Under the pieces are notes generated by a model. The model ran no database searches, was not told where the DNA came from, and was given only the letters and a program-made list of their open reading frames with translations. DNA of 64,000 nucleotides, taken from NCBI RefSeq assembly GCF_003056345.1, contig NZ_PYWB01000006.1, forward strand, positions 62,001-126,000, written 5' to 3'. A program made the translations under genes and the position numbers. The stretch is from Devosia submarina (GTDB taxonomy: Bacteria > Pseudomonadota > Alphaproteobacteria > Rhizobiales > Devosiaceae). Shown here in pieces: positions 1-8,865 of the stretch (position 1 is the first letter of the stretch; each line of letters begins with the position of its first letter).

Positions 1-386
1 ATGTGGAAACCATTGATGAGCTCGCTGGCGCTGCGCAAGGACGGCCATTCGTAGCGGCGATCATGGCCGTGCTGATGTTCTCGCTGATCGGCATGCCGCC
101 CCTGGCTGGCTTCTTTGCCAAGTGGCATGCGTTCCTTGCGGCTATCGACGCTCAGCTTTACCTGCTTGCCGTGATTGGTGTTCTGGCATCGGCCGTTAGC
201 GCGTTTTACTACCTGCGTGTCGTCAAGGTGATGTATTTCGATGAACCGGTGCACCGGTTTCAGGCCGTACCTGCCGAATTGACGATCATCATGGCTGTGA
301 CCGGCTTCTTCATCGTCACCTATTTCTTTACGGTAGGTGGGCCGCTTGCGAGCTTGGCGCACACAGCCGCTGGAAGCCTGTTCTAG
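1..386 (+). CDS. nuoN: NADH-quinone oxidoreductase subunit N, C-terminal fragment
   Basis: This is the last 127 or so codons of a membrane subunit of respiratory complex I, which takes part in proton pumping in the inner membrane. The reading frame is open to the left edge, so the start lies outside the window. Visible are an antiporter-like helix with the SLIGMPPLAGFFAKW motif (about residues 27-41 of the fragment), a YYLRVVKVMYF helix end typical of NuoN/NuoM, and a final hydrophobic helix. The stop codon directly abuts the GTG start of birA, so the two are probably co-transcribed, as the nuo-birA junction is in many alphaproteobacteria. NuoN rather than NuoM or NuoL is chosen because of this position and the short C-terminal tail. 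Confidence 0.93.
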   Translation, partial: VETIDELAGAAQGRPFVAAIMAVLMFSLIGMPPLAGFFAKWHAFLAAIDAQLYLLAVIGVLASAVSAFYYLRVVKVMYFDEPVHRFQAVPAELTIIMAVTGFFIVTYFFTVGGPLASLAHTAAGSLF

Positions 387-1217
387 GTGAGCGAGTTCTC
401 GCTCGGACCAAAGGCGCGCGCAGCCGGATATCGGCTGCGCGGCTTTGACAGCGTTGGCTCGACCAATATCGAGGCAATCGCGGCGGCGGCTGCCGGTGAT
501 CCAGGCGGAATATGGTTTGCCGCTCGGGAACAAACAGCAGGCAGGGGTCGGCGCGGCCGTCAATGGGTGAACCCCCATGGCAATCTCGCTGCCACCCTGT
601 TGATCATCCCGGATGTGGATCCTAACCTTTCAGCCACGCTGGGTTTTGTTGCCGGTGTGGCACTGAAATCGGCACTGGCAGATATATTGCCCAGGGGCTT
701 GGTAAAGATCGGGCTAGACGGCGCCGACGCCTTGGCTGGCGAGGCGCGTGTCGCGCTCAAGTGGCCCAATGACGTGCTAGCCGATGGCGCCAAGCTTGCC
801 GGCATTCTGCTCGAGGCGAGCAAATCTCCTGAGGGGAAGCACGCAATTGCCGTCGGAATTGGCGTCAATGTGGTTTCGGCGCCAGTGGGGCTGCCTTACC
901 CCGCAACCAGCTTGGCTGACCTAGGTGTCAGCCGCACGACCGAAGATGTGTTCCTGGCCCTGAGTGAAGCTTGGGTTGATGCGTTTTCCTTGTGGGATGA
1001 CAGCCGCGGTGTTGCGGCTGTGTTGGATCAATGGCGCGGTGCTGCCGCGGGGATTGGTTCGCCGGTGGCGGTGAACCAGAACGGCGATGTGCTCCGGGGC
1101 ATATTTGAAACGATCGACGGTGCCGGGCGCCTCATTGTGAGGTCAGACGACAACCGTCGCGTCGCCATTACTGCAGGCGATGTGCATTTTGGGGCAACGG
1201 CCAGCGCCCGAAGCTGA
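387..1217 (+). CDS. birA: Biotin--[acetyl-CoA-carboxylase] ligase
   Basis: This cytoplasmic enzyme activates biotin with ATP and attaches it to the biotin carboxyl carrier protein of acetyl-CoA carboxylase and similar enzymes. The 276-residue product has the biotinyl-AMP loop GRGRRGRQW (residues 52-60) and the KWPND motif (125-129), followed by a short C-terminal SH3-like part. There is no N-terminal helix-turn-helix, so it is a group I ligase that cannot act as the biotin operon repressor. Translation starts at a GTG immediately after the nuoN stop, which suggests coupling. It is followed after 71 bases by RNase J, a common order in Rhizobiales. Confidence 0.95.
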   Translation: MSEFSLGPKARAAGYRLRGFDSVGSTNIEAIAAAAAGDPGGIWFAAREQTAGRGRRGRQWVNPHGNLAATLLIIPDVDPNLSATLGFVAGVALKSALADILPRGLVKIGLDGADALAGEARVALKWPNDVLADGAKLAGILLEASKSPEGKHAIAVGIGVNVVSAPVGLPYPATSLADLGVSRTTEDVFLALSEAWVDAFSLWDDSRGVAAVLDQWRGAAAGIGSPVAVNQNGDVLRGIFETIDGAGRLIVRSDDNRRVAITAGDVHFGATASARS

Positions 1218-1288
1218 CCATCATTAACGCAGGCGACCGGCGACCAATGATCGCTCCGGCGTTGCGCTCGACAAGGAGAGACAAACCC

Positions 1289-2962
1289 ATGGCTCAAAAC
1301 CAAAGGGATGAACTCGTTTTCGTGCCCCTGGGCGGGGTAGGCGAAATTGGCATGAACATGGGCGCCTACGGGTTTGGACCGGAGCGCTCGCGTAAATGGA
1401 TTGTGGTGGATTGTGGCGTCACCTTCGGCGGGCCAGACCTGCCGGGGATTGAACTCATTATGGCAAACCCGGAGTTCCTGGAGGAACGGGCTGATGATGT
1501 TCTAGCCCTCATTCTGACCCACAGCCACGAAGACCATTATGGTGCGGTTCTCGACCTATGGCCTGGTTTCGAAAAGCCAGTTTACTGCACGCCTTTTACG
1601 GCCGCGATGCTGGCGGCAAAACGGGCAGGGGACGGTATCGTCGAGAATGTCGACGTCACCATCATGGAGCCAGGGAAGCCGTTCAATATTGGCCCGTTTA
1701 CGCTTGAAGCGATCAACGTTGCGCATTCCATTCCTGAATCGAACGCCCTGCTGATCAGCACGCCTGTCGGTCGCGTATTGCATACGGGCGACTGGAAGCT
1801 CGATCCCACGCCGGTGCTTAACGCGCCCACCGACGTGGCGCGCTTGCAGCAGATCGGTGAGGATCGTTCGACACCGCTGGCCCTGGTTTGTGACTCCACC
1901 AATGCCGTCAAGGAAGGCGAGAGCCCGAGCGAGGCGGAAGTGGGTGAAAACCTTGCAGCCTTGATCGCCGATGCGCCGAACCGGGTGGCTGTTACCACCT
2001 TTGCTTCCAATGTCGGCCGGGTAGTGTCCATCGTTCGCGCGGCTGAAAAGGCTGGCCGCCAGGTGGTTATGTCCGGGCGGTCGCTGCACCGCATCATGGG
2101 CATCGCCAAGGAACTGGGAATGCTAGAGGGGCTCCCGCCCTTGTTGGACCAGGATGCCTATAAGACGCTGGCCCGAAACAAGATTGTCCTGATCTGCACG
2201 GGCAGCCAGGGTGAGGCGCGAGCCGCCATCGCACGCATTGCACGGGGCGAGCATCCGGTGATTGATCTTAATGCAGGCGATCGGATGATTTTCTCGTCCT
2301 GGGCCATTCCGGGCAATGAGCGCGAAGTCATCGACATCCAGAACAGGCTCATCGACAAGGGCGTGGAAGTTGTGACCGCCAATGACGGGCTGGTCCACGT
2401 GACCGGCCATCCGCGTCGTGGGGAATTGCGCCGGCTCTATGAATGGGTGAAGCCCGAAGTGCTGGTGCCAGTGCATGGAGAAGCGGTGCACCTAGAGGCG
2501 CATGCTAAGCTAGGGCGCGAGGCAGGCATTCCCAATGTCTGCGAAGCCCGCAATGGGGACATGGTTCGCCTTTTCCCCGAACCAATGGCTTTCCCAGGCG
2601 AGGTGCGCACTGGCGAGCTTTACCTCGATGGGCTAGTGCTTTGCACGCCGGAGGAGTCCGGGGTCAAGGGGCGCCGGCGCCTTTCCTTTGGCGGACATGT
2701 GGTGGTGAGCCTTTGCGTCAACAGCAATGGGCACATCGTGTCGGGCCCAGATCTCGTGATCGAGGGGTTGCCGGAAACGGACGACGAGTCCCTGAATGAT
2801 CTGGTGGAAGATACGGTAGGCAGCGTCCTCAAGTCGATGCCGCCCAAGCGCCGCAGCGATACCGAAGTTCTGAACTCGGCTCTGTTCAAGGCGATCCGGA
2901 ACGAGGTGAACGCCTATTGGGGGCGCAAGCCAAACGTTTCTGTGTTCGTGCACAGGGTGTAG
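1289..2962 (+). CDS. rnj: Ribonuclease J
   Basis: This metallo-beta-lactamase/beta-CASP nuclease combines 5'-3' exonuclease and endonuclease activity and acts in rRNA maturation and mRNA turnover. In the 557-residue product the zinc-binding HSHEDH motif sits at residues 78-83. The later TGDWKLDPTP, CDSTN and beta-CASP segments (for example SGRSLHRIMG and VHVTGHPRRGEL) are all present, followed by a C-terminal domain. The start chosen is the ATG at 1289 because AAGGAGAG lies 8 bases upstream; an upstream in-frame ATG at 1247 would add 14 residues without a good ribosome site. RNase J coexists with RNase E in many alphaproteobacteria. Confidence 0.95.
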   Translation: MAQNQRDELVFVPLGGVGEIGMNMGAYGFGPERSRKWIVVDCGVTFGGPDLPGIELIMANPEFLEERADDVLALILTHSHEDHYGAVLDLWPGFEKPVYCTPFTAAMLAAKRAGDGIVENVDVTIMEPGKPFNIGPFTLEAINVAHSIPESNALLISTPVGRVLHTGDWKLDPTPVLNAPTDVARLQQIGEDRSTPLALVCDSTNAVKEGESPSEAEVGENLAALIADAPNRVAVTTFASNVGRVVSIVRAAEKAGRQVVMSGRSLHRIMGIAKELGMLEGLPPLLDQDAYKTLARNKIVLICTGSQGEARAAIARIARGEHPVIDLNAGDRMIFSSWAIPGNEREVIDIQNRLIDKGVEVVTANDGLVHVTGHPRRGELRRLYEWVKPEVLVPVHGEAVHLEAHAKLGREAGIPNVCEARNGDMVRLFPEPMAFPGEVRTGELYLDGLVLCTPEESGVKGRRRLSFGGHVVVSLCVNSNGHIVSGPDLVIEGLPETDDESLNDLVEDTVGSVLKSMPPKRRSDTEVLNSALFKAIRNEVNAYWGRKPNVSVFVHRV

Positions 2963-3014
2963 TTCTGATCAGATTGACGCTATCAGTGCGGCAGTTCGAG
3001 CAAGGGAGGCAGTG

Positions 3015-3263
3015 ATGCCGGTCATTTCCATTATTGCAGTCTTCCTTGTTGTCTGGTGGATCAGCTTTGTGGCTGTGTTGCCGATCGGCGCGCGCAGCCA
3101 GCACGAGGCAGGTGAGATTGTGGCCGGCACCGAACCCGGGGCACCGGTCACCCCTGCCTTGGTCCGCAGGATGCTCGCAGCAACGGCTCTGGCAGCGATC
3201 TTGACAGCGCTGCTGTTCTGGGGGCTGAGCAACGAAACCCTTTACCGCTACTGGAACCGCTAA
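3015..3263 (+). CDS. DUF1467 family small membrane protein
   Basis: This 82-residue protein has two hydrophobic helices, one at the N-terminus (about residues 3-22) and one near residues 55-75. Between them is a short loop containing PIGARSQHEAGEIVAGTEPG. The pattern matches DUF1467, a two-helix inner-membrane family of unknown function usually encoded between rnj and proS in Rhizobiales. The ATG at 3015 is preferred over the GTG at 3012 because GGGAGG at 3004-3009 is better placed. It is probably the last gene of the nuo-birA-rnj unit. No catalytic motif is visible. Confidence 0.85.
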   Translation: MPVISIIAVFLVVWWISFVAVLPIGARSQHEAGEIVAGTEPGAPVTPALVRRMLAATALAAILTALLFWGLSNETLYRYWNR

Positions 3264-3425
3264 GCGTTCGGCTGCCGTTAGACGGCGTGTGAGCAGCTTG
3301 GTTGCTGGTGGTATTGACTTTTCGGCTAAGGTCGAGCGCCTGTAATGCCTAGTTATGTTTCTCAGAGCTGAAATCGTTCTCGAGCAAGCGGTTGGCAGAG
3401 ACTTGGCGCCTTCAAGCTTAGCAAT
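3264..3425. other. Intergenic stretch downstream of the DUF1467 gene
   Basis: No open frame with a ribosome site and no clear plus-strand terminator is visible here. The segment ends at the minus-strand terminator described next. Transcription from the rnj side may therefore end weakly or run toward proS. Confidence 0.4.
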
Positions 3426-3451
3426 AAAAAAGCGGGGCGCTAGGCCCCGCT
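3426..3451 (-). terminator. Rho-independent terminator on the minus strand
   Basis: An eight-base-pair GC stem (AGCGGGGC at 3431-3438, GCCCCGCT at 3444-3451) closes a five-base loop. Read on the minus strand it is followed by six Ts. On the plus strand the run of A comes before the stem and there is no T run after it, so the signal is directional. No annotated minus-strand gene lies upstream, which points to an unlisted small transcript. Confidence 0.7.
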
Positions 3452-3454
3452 GAA

Positions 3455-3508
3455 TTAGTTGTTCGACAATACGCTGGTCTTAGGTGCGCTACTGAAGCGC
3501 GCTGCCAA
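3455..3508 (-). CDS. Possible leader-size ORF (about 17 codons) before the terminator
   Basis: On the minus strand a GGGAGGAG ribosome site is followed within a few bases by a TTG codon. The frame then reads LAARFSSAPKTSVLNN and stops just before the hairpin at 3431-3451. It could be a real micropeptide, a leader peptide or chance. A stop codon lies in frame just upstream of the ribosome site, so the frame cannot extend. I do not recognise the peptide and assign no function. Confidence 0.2.
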   Translation of the reverse strand: MAARFSSAPKTSVLSNN

Positions 3509-3698
3509 CGCTCCTCCCTAGACGCTGTCGACGTCGGCGGTTTGAACCACCTTAGCTTTATTGATCTAGACCCTAACAAGTTGTTACGGGGCTGTCACGC
3601 AGATTCTGCATGCCTTCCATGCTTGCATCGGAGGGTCTAACAGGGTTTGAGTGAGCGCCACGAAAAGCTTGAGTCGATTGTTTCTTTCGGGAGTTCCC

Positions 3699-5048
3699 AT
3701 GCGCCTGTCCCGGTATTTCTTACCAGTGTTACGCGACGTTCCGAAGGAAGCGGAAATAGTTTCGCATCGGCTGATGTTGCGTGCCGGCATGATCCGCCAG
3801 CAGGCGTCGGGGCTCTATTCGTGGCTACCGCTGGGCTACAAGGTGCTGATGAAGGTGCAGCGGATCATCGAGGAGGAGCAGAACCGCTCCGGCGCGATCG
3901 AATTGCTGATGCCGACCATTCAGTCGGCCGACCTCTGGCGTGAATCGGGGCGCTATGAGGCCTATGGCAAGGAGATGCTGCGCATCGAGGATCGCCATGA
4001 GCGCGAGTTCCTTTACGGGCCTACGAACGAGGAGATGATCACCGACATTTTCCGCAGCTTTGTGAAGTCCTACAAGGATCTGCCGCTCAATCTCTACCAC
4101 ATCCAGTGGAAGTTCCGCGATGAGGTGCGTCCCCGCTTTGGGACCATGCGCAGCCGGGAGTTCCTTATGAAGGACGCCTATTCCTTCGACCTCACCAAGG
4201 AAGAGGCCGTTAGAGCTTATGAGCGCATGTTCGTGGCCTATATGCGTACCTATGCGCGAATGGGGCTGACGGCTATTCCGATGCGGGCGGATACGGGGCC
4301 GATCGGTGGTGATCTCAGCCATGAGTGGATCGTTTTGGCAGAAACGGGCGAAAGCGCGGTGTTCTGCGACAAGCGCCTGCTGGACAAGCCCATTCCCGGC
4401 CCCGACACTGACTTTCAGGGTGACCTCAAGCCGATCTTCAATGATTGGACGTCGCTTTACGCGGCAACTGAGGACATGGTCGACATGGCGGAATATGAGG
4501 GCGCCGTGCCCGAGGAATTCCGCGTTTCGGCGCGCGGCATCGAGGTTGGCCATATTTTCTACTTTGGCACCAAGTACTCCGAACCCATGAAGGCAACCGT
4601 GACGGGGCCGGACGGCAAGGAGGTCGTTGTGCATATGGGGTCCTATGGTGTCGGGCTGACACGGCTGGTTCCCGCCATTATCGAGGCTTGCCACGATGAT
4701 GCGGGCATTGTCTGGCCTGTCAGCGTGGCGCCGTTTGAGGCCGTGTTGATCAACCTCAAGGCGGGCGATGCGGAGTGCGATGCGGCCTGTGACAAGCTCT
4801 ATGGGGAGCTGAACGCTGCCGGGCTCGACATGCTTTATGACGACCGCGACCAGGGGGCAGGGGCCAAGTTCACGACGGCCGATTTAGTGGGCATTCCCTA
4901 CCAGATCATCCTTGGACCGCGTGGGCTCAAGTCCGGCGAAGTCGAGATCAAGCATCGCAAGAGCGGGGAGCGCGAAACGCTGCCGATCGCTGACGCCGTC
5001 GCGCGGCTCAAAGGCCTCATCGAACCGCAAAGAAAGACCGACATTTGA
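3699..5048 (+). CDS. proS: Prolyl-tRNA synthetase, short alphaproteobacterial type
   Basis: This class II synthetase charges tRNA-Pro with proline. At 449 residues it is much shorter than the roughly 570-residue Escherichia coli type, because the editing insertion between motifs 2 and 3 is absent or minimal. That is the known alphaproteobacterial form, which depends on a separate trans-editing protein. Motif 2 (around [14 protein letters not shown]), motif 3 ([15 protein letters not shown]) and a C-terminal anticodon-binding domain are present. The start is the ATG at 3699, giving the usual MRLSRYFLP beginning with CGGGAG upstream, rather than the GTG at 3651. Its stop overlaps the TTG start of lolC. 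Confidence 0.95.
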   Translation: MRLSRYFLPVLRDVPKEAEIVSHRLMLRAGMIRQQASGLYSWLPLGYKVLMKVQRIIEEEQNRSGAIELLMPTIQSADLWRESGRYEAYGKEMLRIEDRHEREFLYGPTNEEMITDIFRSFVKSYKDLPLNLYHIQWKFRDEVRPRFGTMRSREFLMKDAYSFDLTKEEAVRAYERMFVAYMRTYARMGLTAIPMRADTGPIGGDLSHEWIVLAETGESAVFCDKRLLDKPIPGPDTDFQGDLKPIFNDWTSLYAATEDMVDMAEYEGAVPEEFRVSARGIEVGHIFYFGTKYSEPMKATVTGPDGKEVVVHMGSYGVGLTRLVPAIIEACHDDAGIVWPVSVAPFEAVLINLKAGDAECDAACDKLYGELNAAGLDMLYDDRDQGAGAKFTTADLVGIPYQIILGPRGLKSGEVEIKHRKSGERETLPIADAVARLKGLIEPQRKTDI

Positions 5049-6412
5049 CCGATACGGCGCCGCCGCTTCTGAACAAGGGCACGCGTCCCTTTTCGCGCTT
5101 TGAGTGGATGGTCGCGGGGCGCTATCTGCGCGCGCGACGCAAGGAAGCGTTTATCTCCGTAATCGCCAGCCTAACCATGGTTGGGGTTGCGATCGGCGTC
5201 GCGACCCTGATCGTCGTGATGTCGGTGATGAACGGGTTCCGGGCGGAGCTGCTGACCAAGATCCTGGGGCTCAACGGGCACTTCACGGCCTATCCCATTG
5301 AAAGCAAGTTCACCGACTACGAAGAGACCATCGCAACGATCCAGAACATTCCCGGGGTAGATTTTGCCGTTTACTTCGTAGAGGGCCAGGTGCTGGCCTC
5401 GGGGAAGGGCAATTCTACCGGCGTCACCGTGCGGGGGATGAACGAGGAAAACTTGCAGAAGCTGAAGCTGCTGTACGGCGCGGCGGAGCAGGGTGGCTGG
5501 GATGGCTGGGACGAGAGCCGCGGCGTTGCCATTGGCTACCGCCTGGCGCAAACCCTGGGCGTGTCGCTTGGCGACCAGGTGCAGATCATCAACCCGGATG
5601 GGGCGATGACTCCTTTTGGGACGACGCCGCAGATCAAGTCCTATCCGGTCAATGTCATCTTCAATTTGGGCATGGTCGAATTCGACAGCTTCTTTATGTA
5701 CATGCCGCTCGAGCCGGCGCAGGACTATTTCAAGATGTTCACCGAGGTGTTACGCCCGGGGTTCGAGCAGCTTGATCCACTCGCGAGCGACGAAGAGATT
5801 GATGCCGCATATGAGCGTATCAACGAGGCGACCGCGGCCGAGATCTTCATTACCAACCCCGATGATACTGCGACGATTCGCGAGCGGATGCAGGCTTCCC
5901 CGATCCGACCGCTGATCCTGACGGATTGGCAGCAGCGCAACGAAACGTTCTTTTCGGCGCTGCAGGTTGAGCGGGTGGTGATGTTCACGATCCTCTCCAT
6001 GATCATCCTGGTGGCCGCGTTCAACATCATTTCCAGCCTGATCATGCTTGTGAAGGACAAGAGCTCCGATATTGCCGTGTTGCGCACCATGGGTGCCTCG
6101 CAGGGCGCCATTATGCGGATCTTTTCCATTACGGGGACAACTATCGGCGTAATCGGAACGCTGGTGGGAACTGGGCTCGGGCTGATCGTTGCGGCCAATG
6201 CAGAACCCTTGCGGGCCTTCATCTCCAATACGCTTGGGGTCGCTATTTTTCCGCCAGAAGTATTCTTTTTATCCTCCTTGCCGTCAAAAACCGATCCGGT
6301 CGAGGTGACGGTCGTGGTGTGCCTTGCTCTTGGCCTCAGCTTTCTCGCGACCCTTTATCCTGCATGGCGCGCTGCGCAATATGATCCAGTAGAGGCATTG
6401 CGCTATGAGTAA
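5045..6412 (+). CDS. lolC: Lipoprotein-releasing ABC transporter permease (LolC/E family)
   Basis: This is the inner-membrane subunit of the Lol exporter, which releases mature lipoproteins to the carrier LolA. The 455 residues show the family layout: a first helix at about 36-62, a large periplasmic domain, then three helices in the last 150 residues (around [27 protein letters not shown] and [13 protein letters not shown]). The start is a TTG that overlaps the proS stop by four bases, and the N-terminal [15 protein letters not shown] segment matches rhizobial homologues. A single permease gene next to lolD is usual in alphaproteobacteria, where a homodimer may replace LolCE. Confidence 0.93.
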   Translation: MTDTAPPLLNKGTRPFSRFEWMVAGRYLRARRKEAFISVIASLTMVGVAIGVATLIVVMSVMNGFRAELLTKILGLNGHFTAYPIESKFTDYEETIATIQNIPGVDFAVYFVEGQVLASGKGNSTGVTVRGMNEENLQKLKLLYGAAEQGGWDGWDESRGVAIGYRLAQTLGVSLGDQVQIINPDGAMTPFGTTPQIKSYPVNVIFNLGMVEFDSFFMYMPLEPAQDYFKMFTEVLRPGFEQLDPLASDEEIDAAYERINEATAAEIFITNPDDTATIRERMQASPIRPLILTDWQQRNETFFSALQVERVVMFTILSMIILVAAFNIISSLIMLVKDKSSDIAVLRTMGASQGAIMRIFSITGTTIGVIGTLVGTGLGLIVAANAEPLRAFISNTLGVAIFPPEVFFLSSLPSKTDPVEVTVVVCLALGLSFLATLYPAWRAAQYDPVEALRYE

Positions 6413-7091
6413 GCCACACCTCGTACTGACCAATGTGCACCGGCACTATGGTCAGGGGGATAAGATTGTTCGTGTACTTGAAGCAGCAAACCTGACGGTG
6501 AATACGGGTGAGCTGGTGGCGCTGGTTGCGCCTTCGGGCGCGGGTAAATCAACCCTGCTGCACCTTTCGGGCCTTCTGGAGAGCCCGCAGAGCGGTGAAG
6601 TCGAGATCGTGGGGATCAAGACCAGCAATCTGGGTGATCGCGGGCGGACGCAGTTGCGGCGCTCGACCGTAGGCTACGTTTATCAGTTCCACCATTTGCT
6701 GCCGGAGTTTACGGCGCTCGAAAATGTTTCCATGCCGCAACTTATCGCCGGCAAGGGGCAGGCAGAGGCGGACAAGCGGTCCATGGAACTGCTTGATTTG
6801 CTCGGGATCGGTCCACGGGCGAGCCACCGCCCCGCCGAGCTATCGGGCGGTGAACAGCAGCGGGTGGCGATTGCACGTGCTGCTGCCAATCATCCCAAGG
6901 TAATCCTTGCCGATGAGCCCACCGGCAATCTTGATCCAGAAACCAGTGACATTGTTTTTGGCGCGCTGGCCAATCTGATCAAGAACGAAGGTGCGGCTGC
7001 ATTGATTGCGACGCACAATCATGATTTGGCGCGCCGGGCAGACCGTATTGTTACGCTTAAAGGCGGGTTGGTGGTGGATCACCTGCTCTAG
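6405..7091 (+). CDS. lolD: Lipoprotein-releasing ABC transporter ATP-binding protein
   Basis: This 228-residue ATPase drives the LolC-type permease encoded just upstream; the genes overlap by eight bases. The Walker A motif is APSGAGKST (residues 42-50), the ABC signature LSGGEQQ (146-152) and Walker B ILADEP (167-172), followed by a switch histidine in THNHDLA. It belongs to the MacB/LolD branch of ABC ATPases. Together with lolC and proS it forms a tightly packed unit. Confidence 0.95.
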   Translation: MSKPHLVLTNVHRHYGQGDKIVRVLEAANLTVNTGELVALVAPSGAGKSTLLHLSGLLESPQSGEVEIVGIKTSNLGDRGRTQLRRSTVGYVYQFHHLLPEFTALENVSMPQLIAGKGQAEADKRSMELLDLLGIGPRASHRPAELSGGEQQRVAIARAAANHPKVILADEPTGNLDPETSDIVFGALANLIKNEGAAALIATHNHDLARRADRIVTLKGGLVVDHLL

Positions 7092-7142
7092 GTGGTTGTT
7101 GAAGTAGCCCTGGCTTGATGCTTGCGGACGGGCCGGATGTGG

Positions 7143-7213
7143 ATTGCCCGGACAAGCCGGGCAATGACGATCGAAAATTAATGAGCGTCACCACCCGACT
7201 TGTTCGGGTGGCC
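7143..7213. repeat. Two REP-like palindromes (CCCGG-CAAG-CCGGG family)
   Basis: ATTGCCCGGACAAGCCGGG at 7143-7161 belongs to a palindrome that extends to 7165, and CCACCCGACTTGTTCGGGTG begins a second one at 7191-7211. They face each other between convergent lolD and the HIT gene. They are variants of the family seen at 14.99, 18.01, 20.0 and 24.7 kb, and may serve as a bidirectional transcript end. Confidence 0.6.
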
Positions 7214-7265
7214 CAGGCGGTGTTTGGAGCGACACCTGGCGGCTGTGAAAGTGCTATAGGCGGCT

Positions 7266-7682
7266 CTAGAGGTTGCTGGCGATCTTTTTTGCCAGTTGCG
7301 CCAATTCGGCATCGTCTGCCCTGCCGGAGGCGTGGGCGCCCATGGCAACGCCTTCAAAGGCGGGGATAAGATGGAAGTGCAGGTGGAAGACGGTTTGCCC
7401 GGCAGGGGCTTCGTTGAACTGCGCCAGCCGGATGCCACCAGCCTTGGTGGTCTGCATAAGCGCCTTGGCGACGCGCTGCACCAGCGGCATGACAGCGGAG
7501 AGTGCCGCCGGGTCTGCATCGAGCAAATTGCGTGATTGCGCCTTGGGGATGACCAGCGTGTGCCCGCGCGACTGCGGGAAAATATCCATCATGACCAAGG
7601 CGGTATCGTCCTCGAAAACCTTGTGCGACGGAATTTCGCCGGCGATGATCTTGGCGAAGATGTTGGACGGATCATAGGTCAT
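7266..7682 (-). CDS. HIT family hydrolase (Hint-like)
   Basis: This 138-residue member of the histidine triad family hydrolyses AMP conjugates such as adenosine phosphoramidates. The triad HLHFH lies at residues 100-104, and the N-terminal segment CDIF-like IFAKIIAGEIPSH and the GHTLVIPK motif are typical. The start is set at the ATG at 7682 (MTYDPSNIF), since the longer frame to 7784 runs into the next gene and lacks family similarity. It lies three bases after the desaturase fusion gene and is probably co-transcribed with it. Confidence 0.92.
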   Translation of the reverse strand: MTYDPSNIFAKIIAGEIPSHKVFEDDTALVMMDIFPQSRGHTLVIPKAQSRNLLDADPAALSAVMPLVQRVAKALMQTTKAGGIRLAQFNEAPAGQTVFHLHFHLIPAFEGVAMGAHASGRADDAELAQLAKKIASNL

Positions 7683-7686
7683 CGGC

Positions 7687-8811
7687 TTACTCGGCGGGTT
7701 TGAGGGCTTCAGGGGCGCGCTTCTGGCCAAAGCGGAAACGGAAATAGTTGAGCACGGCAAGGCCAGTGAGCGTAACCGGCACATAGCGGAAGCCGCGCCG
7801 GATAAAGAACATGGCGATGTTTACCGCCGTTGCGGCGCTCATGGGGCCTTTGCCCATGGCGGAGGTGAAGGACGAGGGCACGATGTGCCGGTATATGAGG
7901 GCATTGGACTGGTAGTATTCCAGGGCTTGGTAGGCGAAGGCCCGCTTGGAGGCGGCGTAGTCCTTGAGTTCGGGCATGCCCATGTCGCCGTGGAACTCGG
8001 CCTCCGAGCCGACGGCCCAGACTTCCGGAGGGGTCAGGCGGGACTTACCGATTTCGGTGAAAAGTTCGGTGAGGTCGCGGAAGGTGACGAAGTTTGCGTT
8101 CCAGCAATCATCGGTCTTGGCGCCGTGGGACAAGACGAGGACATCGGCTCGTTCCAGCTTTTCAGCCATAGCCGCATAGTTGCCGGCTGAAAAATCCACG
8201 CCTGATTTCGCCGTCTCGACGATGCCTCCGAGAGCGGTGAGCTTGGCCACCATGGCCGAACCGAATGCACCACCGGCGCCAGTGACAAGAAAGCGGCGGC
8301 CGCGAATTTGGCAGGATGTGCCGGCGATCATGTCAAACACATTGGCAAAGGACGAAAAGAAGTTGTGCGGATAAACATGGTGCATGGCGTGGTAGTTGTT
8401 GTCGACCCATAAAAGGCCTTGCTGGCCTCCAACGCGGTCCATAGCCATGTGGTTGAAGTCGACGCCTTCTTCCTGCAGCGTTTTCACCAGCATCACCGTG
8501 CGGATCACGGCCACGGCAGCGATCGGCGGCCAGGGGAACACCAGCAGGAAAACCAGCGTGCCCAGCATAGAGGTGATGTATTCGGGCAGGATGTGGAACC
8601 AGATGTTGGCGCGCGCATAGGCTGGGTTCACCTGCATATCGAGCCCCAGGAATTTGTGGTGAACCCAGTGCCAGGACGAAAGCTTGCGCAGCAGGGGGAA
8701 ACGCGACTTTTCCCATTTGTGCAGCGTCCAATGCAGCGCATCGAACAGGGCGGTGGAAAGAACAAAGACCAGGGCGGCCTGTGCCAGAAAAATTGCAATG
8801 TCCCAAATCAT
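7687..8811 (-). CDS. Sterol desaturase/fatty acid hydroxylase fused to an SDR domain
   Basis: This 374-residue protein has two parts. Residues 1-165 form a membrane di-iron hydroxylase with the three histidine boxes HWTLH (27-31), HWVHH (48-52) and HAMHH (141-145) among hydrophobic helices. Residues 170-350 form a Rossmann short-chain dehydrogenase with TGAGGAFG (177-184) and the catalytic pair YAASK (285-289). The same fusion is known as the bifunctional sterol desaturase/short chain dehydrogenase family. An oxygen-dependent hydroxylation followed by oxidation, or reduction of a carbonyl, of a lipid is plausible, but the substrate is unknown. It sits in a minus-strand run between the HIT gene and a DUF482 acetyltransferase. 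Confidence 0.85.
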   Translation of the reverse strand: MIWDIAIFLAQAALVFVLSTALFDALHWTLHKWEKSRFPLLRKLSSWHWVHHKFLGLDMQVNPAYARANIWFHILPEYITSMLGTLVFLLVFPWPPIAAVAVIRTVMLVKTLQEEGVDFNHMAMDRVGGQQGLLWVDNNYHAMHHVYPHNFFSSFANVFDMIAGTSCQIRGRRFLVTGAGGAFGSAMVAKLTALGGIVETAKSGVDFSAGNYAAMAEKLERADVLVLSHGAKTDDCWNANFVTFRDLTELFTEIGKSRLTPPEVWAVGSEAEFHGDMGMPELKDYAASKRAFAYQALEYYQSNALIYRHIVPSSFTSAMGKGPMSAATAVNIAMFFIRRGFRYVPVTLTGLAVLNYFRFRFGQKRAPEALKPAE

Positions 8812-8865
8812 GGGCCCTTACTTAAGGCTCTTGGCTGGAATGGGAAAGTGCCGATGTCGCCGCGC

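Noticed and set aside
3533..3555. T-arm-like sequence GGCGGTTTGAACCACC as part of a tRNA gene
   Set aside because: The loop has six rather than seven bases, and no acceptor, D or anticodon arms can be drawn around it.
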